Part shown: positions 8,864 to 17,536 of the stretch, one piece after another | Position numbering within the stretch: position 1 is the stretch's first letter | How the letters are laid out: each line of letters opens with the position of its first letter | Assembly: GCA_963663215.1 (NCBI GenBank) | Contig: OY760140.1 | Span: forward strand, 806,001 to 870,000 | Source: BJGV01 sp003230615 | Lineage (GTDB): Bacteria; Pseudomonadota; Gammaproteobacteria; Burkholderiales; Nitrosomonadaceae | Direction of reading: 5' to 3' | DNA length: 64,000 nucleotides | Notes under the pieces: generated by a model | Told to the model about the DNA's origin: nothing | The model's input: the letters and a program-made list of their open reading frames with translations, nothing else | Database searches by the model: none | Made by a program: the position numbers and the translations under genes

Positions 8864-9844
8864 ATGTGTCTCTACTACAGTCCTACCAAGTATATGGTAG
8901 AACAGCCATCACATAATCGATGGTTGACATTTTTTCCAATCTTACTTATATCATTACTATCTCCATTTGCTTCAGTCGCAGCTGACAAGATTCACTCTCT
9001 AAGTGTTGATAAAATAAATGCACCCTGGAAGCATTTATCATTTAAGGGAAAAGAATTTTTCGTCAAACTTGTGGCTGAAGTTAAGTTAATGCCTCAAACG
9101 AAGGCTGAACTTGATGCTGCTTTTATTTCTTCTACACAAGGAATTCCCATATCTGCGCCGAAATCAGGTGCTTTTATGATTAATACTAAAATTTCTGTTA
9201 AGTCAGTGCTTTTACCTAAGGTAAAACTACAAAATGTGGCTTGGTTTGATCCTGCCACATTATCTGCGATGCAGTATGTACGTCTGCGAACTGGATTCAA
9301 GGATGCTAAAAAAACATACCGCTTTACAGATAAGGGCGTTTTTAAGTTTACCCAGCAATCTATTGATAAAAAAGAAGCTTTACAAGTTCCAGAAAAATGG
9401 TCAGGAATTAAGGAGAAGTTTTATTCTTATGTTCCAGCTAAAATTGGCTGTTCAAACATTACTGTACCCATACCTATTCTCTATTTTATTTCAGCATCAA
9501 AAATTTCAGATTTCGACAAAACTGTAACTATATGTGTATTTAACAAAAAAGAGGTTATCTATCTTGATATTCAGAAAGAATCTGTGGAATCAATTCAGCT
9601 AAACCATACAGAAATAAAAGGAGATCAATTGTCCCAAAGAGACACATCTATTCCTGTACATGTGCTCTCTCTCAAAGCGCGTGCAGTAAACACAGGTAAG
9701 GCAATAGATAATTTTACGTTTGTTGGGTTACAAGGAAATATTAAAATATATATTGACCCAGAAACACGAATTCCAGTTCAATTAAAGGGAGATTACAAAG
9801 GACTTGGTGAAGTAAAATTAAAGCTTCGGCAAATGGTTCATTAA
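8864..9844 (+). CDS. Secreted protein of unknown function, DUF3108-like C-terminus
   Basis: An export signal is visible: a basic stretch, then FFPILLISLLSPFASVAADK with likely cleavage after AxA. The mature part is beta-rich and basic. The C-terminal ~60 residues (IYIDPETRIPVQLKG, then a repeated strand) resemble the end of DUF3108 periplasmic proteins, but I cannot confirm the family. An internal ATG at 8894 lies closer to the signal and may be the real start; neither start has a strong ribosome binding site. The gene is followed closely by a broken Sel1-like gene. Confidence 0.65.
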   Translation: MCLYYSPTKYMVEQPSHNRWLTFFPILLISLLSPFASVAADKIHSLSVDKINAPWKHLSFKGKEFFVKLVAEVKLMPQTKAELDAAFISSTQGIPISAPKSGAFMINTKISVKSVLLPKVKLQNVAWFDPATLSAMQYVRLRTGFKDAKKTYRFTDKGVFKFTQQSIDKKEALQVPEKWSGIKEKFYSYVPAKIGCSNITVPIPILYFISASKISDFDKTVTICVFNKKEVIYLDIQKESVESIQLNHTEIKGDQLSQRDTSIPVHVLSLKARAVNTGKAIDNFTFVGLQGNIKIYIDPETRIPVQLKGDYKGLGEVKLKLRQMVH

Positions 9845-9897
9845 TAGCTAAATTAGTTCTGTGATCTAAGTACAAGAGCAAAAAAAGGATATAAAGA

Positions 9898-10156
9898 ATG
9901 TGGCTGTGGCTGAAATATATATTCTCGGGTTGCCTGCTCTTAGTTGCAATAGTTGGTCAAGTATTAGCAGATCCTCTGTCTGAAGCGCAGCAAGCCTATC
10001 TACAGGGGGATTTATACAAAAGCAGTTGAATTGGTTCGTCCCTTAGCAGAACATGGCAGAAATTTGCTGGCTAATAAAATGTCTCCTACCCAAATAACTA
10101 AGGCACAGAAAATGGCAGAGGATTGTGAGAAAAACGGTTACCAGGATTGTAATTAG
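9898..10156 (+). pseudogene. Sel1-like repeat secreted protein, frameshifted and internally truncated
   Basis: The reading frame starts at ATG 9898 behind AAGGAT, encodes a signal peptide and then LSEAQQAYLQGD, and stops at 10027. One base earlier in phase, the sequence continues as KAVELVRPLAEHGRN and runs to TAG at 10154. A single extra T in the run at 10011-10013 explains the break: removing it gives QGDYTKAVELVRPLAEHG. The N-terminal unit then joins the typical C-terminal tail (MSPTQITKAQKMAEDC) with almost no Sel1 repeats between, so most repeats have been lost or were never present. Family assignment is by pattern, not by search. Confidence 0.65.
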
Positions 10157-10238
10157 AGGATGGCAAGGACAATTACTCAAAAGTATCAAACTATGCCAAC
10201 ATTCTTGCTACTTGCAACCGTATTAATTTACTTTGATG

Positions 10239-10985
10239 TTAGTGATCAGCCTCGACCCAGCCGAATAGCCTGTTTCCAGCAAATTTCGTGACTCTATTTA
10301 TTACGCCTACTGTTGAAACAGTTACACCCTGAAGTTTGAAATGGTCGGGCTCACTACTTGGATGGGTATTGCTGCTAAAAAAACTACCCAGATGGGAGTT
10401 GTAGGAACCGACTAACCAGTATTTGGAGACTATTCCATTCGGATTAACTGTACTATTGTTGGTGCCATAGTCAAGATTATAGTAGTCACCTGCTGAATGC
10501 CATCCATCTGCCAGTAGCTGCGGCCATTGCTTATCAGATATAGAATTCATTTCTCCATCATTAAATGCGAATAGAGATACATTGTTTTCGCCTTTAATCC
10601 AACCTAACTCCAAAGAAATCAGAGATACCTCCTGGTCAAACCATAACATTAACATGCTGTAATCAAGTTGTTCCTCATCTACGGTACGGGTTGTTGATGC
10701 CCTCTTTACAATACTTAGACCATTCAGACTACCGACCAAAACCTGCTCAATATTGAAATTTGTAGAAGTTTTACACGCCCAACCAGTAATATGAAGGTTT
10801 AGCCCCTTTTTTGTATAATTGCATTGATTAACATCCTTGCTACTATTGATGTTGAACTGTATATCAACATGACGCGTCAAATCAAATCCAATAATATTTG
10901 AATGGTCAATGTTACCCCTGCTGGTAAATCCACGAAAACTATCTGAAAAGTTTTTTAGTGACAACATGGTTGTATATAAGTTCAC
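10239..10985 (-). CDS. XDP1-like exosortase-type surface protein lacking signal and sorting tail
   Basis: The central part matches exosortase-dependent surface protein XDP1 by pattern: SLELGWIKGENNVSLFAF, then LLADGWHSAGDYYN and KYWLVGSYNS followed by DHFKLQGV. Such proteins normally have an N-terminal signal peptide and a C-terminal PEP-CTERM anchor. Here the start (GTG 10985 or ATG 10967) has no hydrophobic signal in any frame I could follow upstream, and the end FGWVEADH has no PEP motif or membrane helix. It is probably a remnant or a non-exported derivative. No exosortase gene is present in the window. Confidence 0.6.
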   Translation of the reverse strand: MNLYTTMLSLKNFSDSFRGFTSRGNIDHSNIIGFDLTRHVDIQFNINSSKDVNQCNYTKKGLNLHITGWACKTSTNFNIEQVLVGSLNGLSIVKRASTTRTVDEEQLDYSMLMLWFDQEVSLISLELGWIKGENNVSLFAFNDGEMNSISDKQWPQLLADGWHSAGDYYNLDYGTNNSTVNPNGIVSKYWLVGSYNSHLGSFFSSNTHPSSEPDHFKLQGVTVSTVGVINRVTKFAGNRLFGWVEADH

Positions 10986-11295
10986 TTGATATTATGAAGA
11001 ACAAGTTAGCCAGCTTTTTGCCCTATCCTGCAATCTGGCATTTTTATTTAGGCTTAGGCTAGACATCTTTCATGTTTTAGCAACGAACTATCTTCTTCTA
11101 AAACAATGTTAAGAAAAACCCGGCCACTGCTTCATACTAATAATTCTAAGCACAATTTTCTGTGATAAAATGCACATAATCAGACAAATATGCTCCTCTA
11201 TGCCCATCAAAATGAATTCATGCTTATCGCACACTAATTTTTGATGTAGGATACGCTTGCAAGAGCTTGCAAGAAATTTAATTGGAGATAGATTT
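10986..11295. other. Intergenic, no gene seen
   Basis: The stretch lies between the divergent XDP1-like remnant and a small secreted basic protein. I see short AT-rich sequence and no convincing coding frame. Confidence 0.4.
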
Positions 11296-11631
11296 ATGAT
11301 GCGATTAATTTTGATCGTCTTAGTAATGATTATATTTTCGCCGTTGGTTCATGCGTATGATTATGATAATCGAAGGCGCCTGCAGGCTAGAGACTGGAAA
11401 GAGCAATCAGAAAAAGAACCCAAACAAGAACAGATCCAGAGCATAAAAGAGAAAAATAAAATAACAAAACGGAAAACTGAGCAGCGCAGGAAAAATCGGG
11501 AACGACTTAGACTTAATCGCAAAATGGGACGTGGGAATTTTCCAGGTAATATAACACGAGAAGGTGATGGAAAAGTTAATTCTTTTCCTCCACGCAAATT
11601 CTCTTTTGGTAGTCCAATTAATCCGATGTAG
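11296..11631 (+). CDS. Small secreted, highly basic protein
   Basis: The ATG at 11296 is preceded by GGAG at 8 bases; the frame opens at 11257 but that region has no ribosome binding site. It encodes 111 residues: a clear signal peptide (LILIVLVMIIFSPLVHA), then a charged region very rich in Arg, Lys, Gln and Glu that is probably helical, and a Pro/Gly/Phe-rich tail. I do not recognise the family. The bias suggests a nucleic-acid or envelope-polymer binding role, but nothing in the sequence proves it. Confidence 0.6.
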   Translation: MMRLILIVLVMIIFSPLVHAYDYDNRRRLQARDWKEQSEKEPKQEQIQSIKEKNKITKRKTEQRRKNRERLRLNRKMGRGNFPGNITREGDGKVNSFPPRKFSFGSPINPM

Positions 11632-11832
11632 TGAAAAAGTCCTTCTTGTTTAATGTGTTTCTGGAATTCTGATTTGATGAATTTCTAGAAATAGTTCATC
11701 TGAGAAGTTTTTATGAGTAGGTAGCAAATTATCGCATTACCTTTACCTCCCCCTAACTGCCGGCACATGTTTAACAACTTGGATAGCAATTGGCACGTAT
11801 ATTTAGGTTATATATCAGGTACATATACCTCT

Positions 11833-11912
11833 ATAGTTGATAAAATCAATCGAATATTCTATAGTTGACAAAATAATCAAGTATTCTATAGTTGACAAGC
11901 AAGATATTTTGA
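11833..11912 (+). promoter_or_regulatory. Three tandem sites resembling Rrf2/IscR-type operators
   Basis: The half-site ATAGTTGAC/T recurs at 11833, 11861 and 11888, spaced 28 and 27 bases. The first two are followed after 6-7 AT-rich bases by an imperfect inverted half (ATCGAATAT ending 11857; ATCAAGTAT ending 11884). This gives 24-25-base dyads close to the type 1 IscR pattern ATASYYGAC...GTCRRSTAT. The third copy has only the left half clearly. They lie just upstream of the rubrerythrin promoter, where control by an Fe-S or redox-sensing Rrf2 regulator would fit. The identity of the regulator is inferred. Confidence 0.55.
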
Positions 11913-11937
11913 CAAGCTATGTTATTTTATTTATCAA
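11909..11937 (+). promoter_or_regulatory. Sigma-70-type promoter of the rubrerythrin operon
   Basis: TTGACA at 11909-11914 and TATCAA at 11932-11937 are separated by exactly 17 bases, placing transcription about 25 bases before the AGGAG ribosome binding site at 11960. The operator-like repeats are immediately upstream, a layout more like activation than simple blocking. Confidence 0.5.
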
Positions 11938-11967
11938 TACCATGAGGTTAGTTAATAGGAGAAAACC

Positions 11968-12387
11968 ATGCAACTCAAAGGTTCTGAGACGGAAGTAAAT
12001 TTGAAAGCGGCTTTTGCGGGAGAGTCCCAGGCTAATCGTCGCTACCTCTATTTTGCAGCCAAAGCTGATGTAGAAGGTCAAAATGATGTAGCTGCAGTGT
12101 TTCGTTCTACTGCTGAAGGTGAAACAGGTCATGCTCATGGTCATCTTGAATATTTAGAAGTCTGTGGTGATCCGGCCACTGGTTTACCATTCGGTGCTTC
12201 TCGTGACAACCTCAAAGCAGCTATCGCTGGTGAAACTCATGAATATACCGATATGTATCCAGGTATGGCTAAGTCTGCGCGTACAGAAGGTTTTGATGAA
12301 ATTGCTGATTGGTTTGAAACTTTAGCTAAAGCTGAACGTTCGCATGCCAACCGTTTCCAGAAAGCTTTAGACGCTTTTACTGATTGA
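11968..12387 (+). CDS. Rubrerythrin-family ferritin-like diiron protein (no rubredoxin domain)
   Basis: A 139-residue four-helix protein. The two diiron repeats are visible: FAGESQANRRYLYFA with later EGETGHAHGHLEYL, and IAGETHEYTDMYPGMA with KAERSHANRFQKAL (ExxY and ExxH ligands). It lacks the C-terminal CxxC rubredoxin domain, so it is of the short rubrerythrin type, usually a peroxide-scavenging enzyme. A good ribosome binding site (AGGAG) precedes the ATG. The next two genes on the strand are an Fe-S oxidoreductase and DUF3501, a recurring cassette in which electrons may reach the diiron site through the Fe-S protein. Confidence 0.93.
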   Translation: MQLKGSETEVNLKAAFAGESQANRRYLYFAAKADVEGQNDVAAVFRSTAEGETGHAHGHLEYLEVCGDPATGLPFGASRDNLKAAIAGETHEYTDMYPGMAKSARTEGFDEIADWFETLAKAERSHANRFQKALDAFTD

Positions 12388-12491
12388 ATAGAGTCATAAC
12401 CATGGATTGACTGAGTATAGCTTTCTAAGCTTAACTTAGTTGATCCACCCTAATTTTGTAATTTCTGTCTATTTATTTATTTATTGTTCCC

Positions 12492-13823
12492 ATGACCCCC
12501 TATGAAGGCAGTCTGGAGCCCCCCAAGCGCCACCCGATAGACTGGAAAAATCCTGATTTTTATAATGAAGCAGCGCTATTTAGCGAGCTGGACCGTGTTT
12601 TTGATATCTGTCACGGTTGCCGTCGTTGCGTTAACCTTTGTACAGCGTTTCCTAGCTTGTTTGATCTCATTGATGAGGGAACATCTGGTGAACTGGATGG
12701 AGTGAAAAAGGAGAAATTCTGGGAAGTTGTGGATCGTTGTTATCTTTGCGATATGTGTTTTATGACTAAGTGCCCATACGTGCCGCCACATCCATGGAAC
12801 GTTGATTTCCCACATTTAATGTTGCGAGCCAAAGCAGTTAAATATAAAAAAGGTAAAACTAATTTTCGTGACAAGTTGTTATCCAGCACAGATATTATGG
12901 GTAAGCTTGCTAGTATCCCAGTAGTAGTGCAGGTAGTAAATGCCGCAATTAATGCGCCTACTCCTAGAAAATTAATGGATAACATGTTAGGTATTTCTGC
13001 CAAGCGACAGCTACCTAAATATACCGCTAAAAAGTTTCGCTCTAATGCTAAGACTAATGAATCATTCATTGTAAAAAATGGTGATAGCACACCGGGTAAA
13101 GTTGCAATTTATTCCACTTGCTACGTGAATTACCATGAGCCGGGTATTGGACATGATCTCTTAAAAATACTTAAATACAATGAGATTCCGACACGATTGA
13201 TAGAGAAAGAAGCTTGTTGTGGTATGCCTAAATTAGAATTAGGCGATTTAGAGGCGGTGGAGAAACTAAAAGATGCGAATATCCTTCATCTAGCAAAACT
13301 AGCGAAAGAAGGTTATGCCATACTTGCGTCGGTACCTTCTTGTACGCTCATGTATAAGAAGGAGTTACCACTCATATTTCCTGATGATAAAAATGTAAGA
13401 TTGGTGGCAAAAGCAATGTTTGATCCGTTTGAATACCTAATGTTGCGCAATCGTGACAGATTGCTCAAGATCGATTTTAAACAACCCTTAGGCAATGTGT
13501 CCTACCACATCCCTTGCCACTTACGGGTACAGAATATTGGACAGAAAACTAAAGATATGTTGCAAATGATTCCAGGGACCACGGTCAGCGTAGTAGAACG
13601 TTGTTCTGGCCATGATGGAACCTGGGGTGTTAAAAGCGAGTACTTTGATGAATCAATGAAAATTGGTAAGCCGGTATTCAAACAAATGGCTGCATCAAAT
13701 CCAGATTTCATAAGCTCTGATTGTGCAATCGCTGGGCGTCATATATATCAGGGAATGGAAAAGAGTAAAGGACAGAAACAACATCCCCTAACACTGCTTC
13801 GGATTGCTTATGGATTAGACTAA
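12492..13823 (+). CDS. GlpC/HdrD-like (4Fe-4S) oxidoreductase of the rubrerythrin cassette
   Basis: A 443-residue protein with two CxxCxxCxxxC ferredoxin-like motifs near the N-terminus (CHGCRRCVNLC; CYLCDMCFMTKCP) and two CCG-type domains later (CYVNYHEPGI...ACCGMP, and IPCHLRVQN...ERCSGHDG). This is the architecture of the GlpC and heterodisulfide reductase subunit D-like proteins. There is no flavin domain, so it is probably an electron-transfer subunit. It lies between rubrerythrin and DUF3501, all on the plus strand, and probably acts with them in peroxide detoxification. The partner dehydrogenase is unknown. Confidence 0.88.
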   Translation: MTPYEGSLEPPKRHPIDWKNPDFYNEAALFSELDRVFDICHGCRRCVNLCTAFPSLFDLIDEGTSGELDGVKKEKFWEVVDRCYLCDMCFMTKCPYVPPHPWNVDFPHLMLRAKAVKYKKGKTNFRDKLLSSTDIMGKLASIPVVVQVVNAAINAPTPRKLMDNMLGISAKRQLPKYTAKKFRSNAKTNESFIVKNGDSTPGKVAIYSTCYVNYHEPGIGHDLLKILKYNEIPTRLIEKEACCGMPKLELGDLEAVEKLKDANILHLAKLAKEGYAILASVPSCTLMYKKELPLIFPDDKNVRLVAKAMFDPFEYLMLRNRDRLLKIDFKQPLGNVSYHIPCHLRVQNIGQKTKDMLQMIPGTTVSVVERCSGHDGTWGVKSEYFDESMKIGKPVFKQMAASNPDFISSDCAIAGRHIYQGMEKSKGQKQHPLTLLRIAYGLD

Positions 13824-13882
13824 ATAATTGTGCATAACAATTAGACACAACTTGTCCTGTCAACATCATACCTGGAAATATA

Positions 13883-14470
13883 ATGTCTCAAATTACCCGT
13901 GACAGTATTATGACACTAGAAGCTTATGCTAAAACACGACAAGAATTTCGTACACAGGTAATGCTGCACAAAAAAAACCGAAAAGTTGCTATAGGCGAAA
14001 ATGTTACGCTTATTTTTGAGGATGAATTGACGATTTGCTACCAAATCCAAGAGATGCTTCGGTCAGAAAAGATTTTTGAAGAAAAGGGCATACTTGACGA
14101 AATAGACGCATATGGCGCACTTGTTCCCGATGGCTGCAACTGGAAAGCAACGATGATGATTGAATACCCAGATCCTACAGAACGTGCTGTTATGCTAACA
14201 AAACTAATCGGTATTGAAAATAATGTCTGGGTAAGGGTGCAGGAGTATGACACAGTTTATGCTATTTCTGATGAAGATTTGGAAAGGGCAACTGAGGAAA
14301 AGACTTCTGCAGTTCATTTTCTTCGTTTTGAGCTCACTCAAAATATGATTCAAGCACTACATATGGATGCTCCTCTGAGTATGGGAATTGATCACCCTGT
14401 TTATCATGCACTGATTGAACAAGTGGATACAATGGTATGTAGCTCGCTGATTAATGATCTGACCATATGA
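13883..14470 (+). CDS. DUF3501 family protein
   Basis: A 195-residue protein matching DUF3501 by its N-terminal RDSIMTLEAYAKTRQEFR and the central segment EDELTICYQIQEMLRSEKIF, followed by NWKATMMIEYPD. DUF3501 proteins have no known activity but follow the rubrerythrin/Fe-S oxidoreductase pair in many proteobacteria, as here with a 59-base gap. Converges on proB. Confidence 0.88.
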   Translation: MSQITRDSIMTLEAYAKTRQEFRTQVMLHKKNRKVAIGENVTLIFEDELTICYQIQEMLRSEKIFEEKGILDEIDAYGALVPDGCNWKATMMIEYPDPTERAVMLTKLIGIENNVWVRVQEYDTVYAISDEDLERATEEKTSAVHFLRFELTQNMIQALHMDAPLSMGIDHPVYHALIEQVDTMVCSSLINDLTI

Positions 14471-14507
14471 TGTGGTTAGATAATTGTGTTGTGCATCTAA
14501 TCAGAGA

Positions 14508-15647
14508 CTATTTTGCTCTGGGTAAAGTTTCTAGTAGCACTAAATTATTTCTATGGATAAGCTCCAGCTCATCCACATAACCCAAAATGCTCTCAATTTC
14601 ACTGCTAGGACAACGTAATATTTTTTGAGTTTCCATGGCACTGTAATTAACGAGCCCGCGAGCAATTTCTCTGCCTTCTAGATCAATACAATTTACCACT
14701 TCTCCGCGCTCGAAATTACCAGTCGTATTTGTTACGCCTATTGGCAGCAGGCTTTTCCCCTCAACTGTAAGAGCCTTTACAGCACCTTCGTCCAATGTTA
14801 TTTTCCCGTGCGTTTGTAAGTGGTTTGCCAGCCACTGTTTGCGAGCCGTAACTTTTAGAGTTTTCGTCATTAGTTGAGTACCGATTGCCTCACCTTGTAC
14901 CAGCCGAACCAGTACATTCGCTTCATTCCCTGATGCTATTATTGTATGGGCACCACTTCGTGCAGCACGTTTTGCAGCGCTTATTTTTGTCAGCATACCT
15001 CCACGTCCAATGATGCTTCCAACATTGCTTGCCATTAGCTCAATTGCAGGATCTTCAACCATAGCTTCATTTAGTAGTTTAGCTTGAGCATCTATTCGTG
15101 GATCAGCTGTAAATAATCCGGCTTGATCGGTTAAAATTACAAGTACATCAGCCTCAATCAGATTTGTTACAAGTGCGGCTAGTGTATCGTTGTCACCAAA
15201 ACGAATTTCTTCAGTTGCTATTGAGTCATTTTCATTGATTATTGGAACTACGTTCATGCTTAGTAGCGTGGTAAGAGTCGAACGCGCGTTGAGGTAACGT
15301 TTGCGGTTTGATAAGTCTTCGTGGGTAAGCAGTAATTGTGCAGTTTGCAGTTCATAGTCCAGGAAGCAGGATTCATAAGCCTGTATTAGCCCCATTTGCC
15401 CAACTGCAGCGGCAGCCTGCAATTTGTACAGTGCATGAGGGCGCTTTTTCCAACTCAGCCGCTGCATACCCTCAGCTATCGCGCCAGAAGAAACTAACAC
15501 GACTTCTTTTTTCGCTTGCTTGAGTTTTGCAATCTGCTCAGCCAAACAAGTAAGTGTAGTATGGTCAAGCCCTTGCCCCTGATTGGTGACTAGACTACTA
15601 CCAACTTTAATAACGATGCGCCGGGATTGTTTTAAAATAGACTGCAT
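14508..15647 (-). CDS. proB: Glutamate 5-kinase
   Basis: Catalyses ATP-dependent phosphorylation of glutamate, the first step of proline synthesis. The amino-acid kinase domain shows VIKVGSSLVTNQG, VSSGAIAEGM, INENDSIATEEIRFGDND and LTDQAGLFTADPR. The C-terminal ~100 residues form a PUA domain (ITLDEGAVKAL...LLPIGVT). I take ATG 15647; a TTG at 15662 overlapping the obgE stop would add five residues. It follows obgE directly on the minus strand, the usual betaproteobacterial rplU-rpmA-obgE-proB order. Confidence 0.95.
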   Translation of the reverse strand: MQSILKQSRRIVIKVGSSLVTNQGQGLDHTTLTCLAEQIAKLKQAKKEVVLVSSGAIAEGMQRLSWKKRPHALYKLQAAAAVGQMGLIQAYESCFLDYELQTAQLLLTHEDLSNRKRYLNARSTLTTLLSMNVVPIINENDSIATEEIRFGDNDTLAALVTNLIEADVLVILTDQAGLFTADPRIDAQAKLLNEAMVEDPAIELMASNVGSIIGRGGMLTKISAAKRAARSGAHTIIASGNEANVLVRLVQGEAIGTQLMTKTLKVTARKQWLANHLQTHGKITLDEGAVKALTVEGKSLLPIGVTNTTGNFERGEVVNCIDLEGREIARGLVNYSAMETQKILRCPSSEIESILGYVDELELIHRNNLVLLETLPRAK

Positions 15648-15658
15648 ATTCAAATAAT

Positions 15659-16687
15659 TCAATAAGCTATTGTTTCACATGCTTGTTCTAGATGTTCCAT
15701 GATGGCATAGATCAATTCTTTGCATCCTTTACCAGAAATTGCTGAAATGATAAAGCTTTTGCCCTCCCAACCCAAGCTGTGAATGAATCTCATACAAACT
15801 TTCTTGGTTTCATCTTGAGTTAACATATCAACTTTATTGAGTACCAACCAGCGTGGTTTTTGATACAGCAATTCGTCATATTTCTTGAGCTCCATCATAA
15901 TGGCTTTAGCGTCACAAACTGGGTCGGTATTGTTGTCTAGTGGCGCTATATCAACTATGTGCAACAATAAACGTGTACGTGTTAGGTGCTTTAGAAACTG
16001 ATGGCCTAAACCTGCACCTTCTGCTGCTTTTTCTATTAAGCCTGGGATATCTGCCATAACGAAGCTGCGGTTGTGATCTACCCGTACCATACCAAGATTA
16101 GGATATAGAGTGGTAAAGGGATAATCGGCTACTTTTGGGCGAGCAGAGGAGACTGCACGAATCAAGGTAGATTTGCCAGCGTTTGGCATTCCTAGAAGGC
16201 CTACGTCAGCTAGTACCTTGAGTTCTAGCTTAAGATCGAACTCTTGCCCGTGTTCTCCATGGGTGAATTGACGTGGAGTACGGTTAGTACTGGACTTGAA
16301 ATGTATATTACCAAGTCCACCTGTGCCACCTTTAGCTAGTAAAACTTCCTGTTTATGTTTTTTTAAGTCGGCGAAAATCTCTCCAGTATTTACGTTGCTG
16401 ATGATTGTCCCAATTGGCATGCCTAACATAATATTTTCCGATCCTTTGCCATACTGTTCAGAACCGCGCCCGTTCCCACCTTTTTTAGCTCGATGAATGC
16501 GAGCAAAACGGTAATCCACAAGTGTGTTGATATTACGGTCTGCGATTGCATAAATACTGCCACCATTTCCACCGTCTCCACCATTTGGCCCACCTTTCGG
16601 GATAAATCTTTCCCGACGAAAGCTTGCCACGCCATCTCCGCCTTTTCCTGCGATTACCTGAATTTTTGCTTCATCTATAAATTTCAT
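15659..16687 (-). CDS. obgE: Obg/CgtA GTPase
   Basis: A 342-residue ribosome-associated GTPase. The glycine-rich Obg fold occupies residues 1-158 (KGGDGVASFRRERFIPKGGP). The G domain follows, with G1 GMPNAGKST, G3 DIPGLIEKA, G4 NKVD and G5 ISAIS. It acts in late 50S assembly. It lies downstream of rpmA with a hairpin between them. Confidence 0.97.
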   Translation of the reverse strand: MKFIDEAKIQVIAGKGGDGVASFRRERFIPKGGPNGGDGGNGGSIYAIADRNINTLVDYRFARIHRAKKGGNGRGSEQYGKGSENIMLGMPIGTIISNVNTGEIFADLKKHKQEVLLAKGGTGGLGNIHFKSSTNRTPRQFTHGEHGQEFDLKLELKVLADVGLLGMPNAGKSTLIRAVSSARPKVADYPFTTLYPNLGMVRVDHNRSFVMADIPGLIEKAAEGAGLGHQFLKHLTRTRLLLHIVDIAPLDNNTDPVCDAKAIMMELKKYDELLYQKPRWLVLNKVDMLTQDETKKVCMRFIHSLGWEGKSFIISAISGKGCKELIYAIMEHLEQACETIAY

Positions 16688-16729
16688 AGGATACTAAGTT
16701 CCCTTGATTTAGTTTCTAGCTCGCAATAA

Positions 16730-16759
16730 AAAAGCCCTACCATAGCGGCCAAGGCTTTT
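16730..16759. terminator. Hairpin between rpmA and obgE
   Basis: AAAAGCC (16730-16736) pairs with GGCTTTT (16753-16759) around a 16-base loop. The symmetry gives an A-tract before and a T-tract after the stem on both strands. On the minus strand it lies between rpmA and obgE, where it could lower transcription of obgE-proB relative to the ribosomal protein genes. Confidence 0.45.
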
Positions 16760-16779
16760 CTTGTAAGAACTAACTAAAT

Positions 16780-17037
16780 CTAAACCGGAGTTATACTTAC
16801 TGTTTTTCGTTGTTCTGACCCCTTTATACTGAAATTAACTTTTCCATTAATCTTAGCAAATAAGGTGTGATCTTTGCCTATGCCAACGTTATCACCAGGG
16901 TGAACTTGTGTGCCACGCTGGCGAATTATAATACTACCTGCAGATATTAATTCTCCACCAAATCTTTTAACACCCAGACGTTTGGAATTAGAATCACGTC
17001 CATTTCTAGAACTACCTCCAGCTTTTTTATGTGCCAT
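16780..17037 (-). CDS. rpmA: 50S ribosomal protein bL27
   Basis: An 85-residue protein with the hallmark N-terminus MAHKKAGGSSRNGRDS and GVKRFGGELISAGSIIIRQRG. The basic N-terminal tail reaches the peptidyl transferase centre. It follows rplU by 14 bases. Confidence 0.98.
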   Translation of the reverse strand: MAHKKAGGSSRNGRDSNSKRLGVKRFGGELISAGSIIIRQRGTQVHPGDNVGIGKDHTLFAKINGKVNFSIKGSEQRKTVSITPV

Positions 17038-17051
17038 GGTAAGTTTTTCCC

Positions 17052-17363
17052 TTATGCAGAAATGCCAGTTATCTGGATTTCAGTATAATTCTGTCGGTGT
17101 CCTTGGTGTTTTTGGTAGTGTTTACGTCGACGCATTTTAAAAATACGCACCTTGTCATGTCGACCTTGTCCCAGAACGGTTGCTTTGACTGTGGCACCAT
17201 TTACCAGAGGTTTTCCCATCGAAACATTGTCGCCATCAGCAACCATCAAAACCTGCTCTAATACAAGCTCACTGCCAATGTCTGCTAGTATCTGTTCTAT
17301 TCTAATTTTTTCACCGGCTTCAACTCGATACTGTTTTCCGCCAGTTTTTATGACCGCATACAT
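17052..17363 (-). CDS. rplU: 50S ribosomal protein bL21
   Basis: The family start MYAVIKTGGKQYRVEAG is encoded from ATG 17363, with GGGG six bases upstream, giving 103 residues, the usual length. The frame remains open to 17459, but the extra 32 residues are not ribosomal protein sequence. The C-terminus has the expected KMRRRKHYQKHQGHRQ. Divergent from ispB. Confidence 0.97.
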   Translation of the reverse strand: MYAVIKTGGKQYRVEAGEKIRIEQILADIGSELVLEQVLMVADGDNVSMGKPLVNGATVKATVLGQGRHDKVRIFKMRRRKHYQKHQGHRQNYTEIQITGISA

Positions 17364-17536
17364 TTCAGACCCCATGATGCTTTTATGAAAGCGCAAATTA
17401 TACATACCTGTACCTACTTGGTCAAAGACATGTTGCAAATAAACCCGCATGGGAAACATCTGAATATCTAAGCTATCAAACTTGACATGTTGATGATGGC
17501 GTTCCTAACATACTAATTTTTCTTGCAGGTGCTACC

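Noticed and set aside
11833..11912. A short CRISPR-like repeat array
   Set aside because: Three 27-28 base units without constant repeats separated by unique spacers; the dyad structure and promoter position fit operators better.
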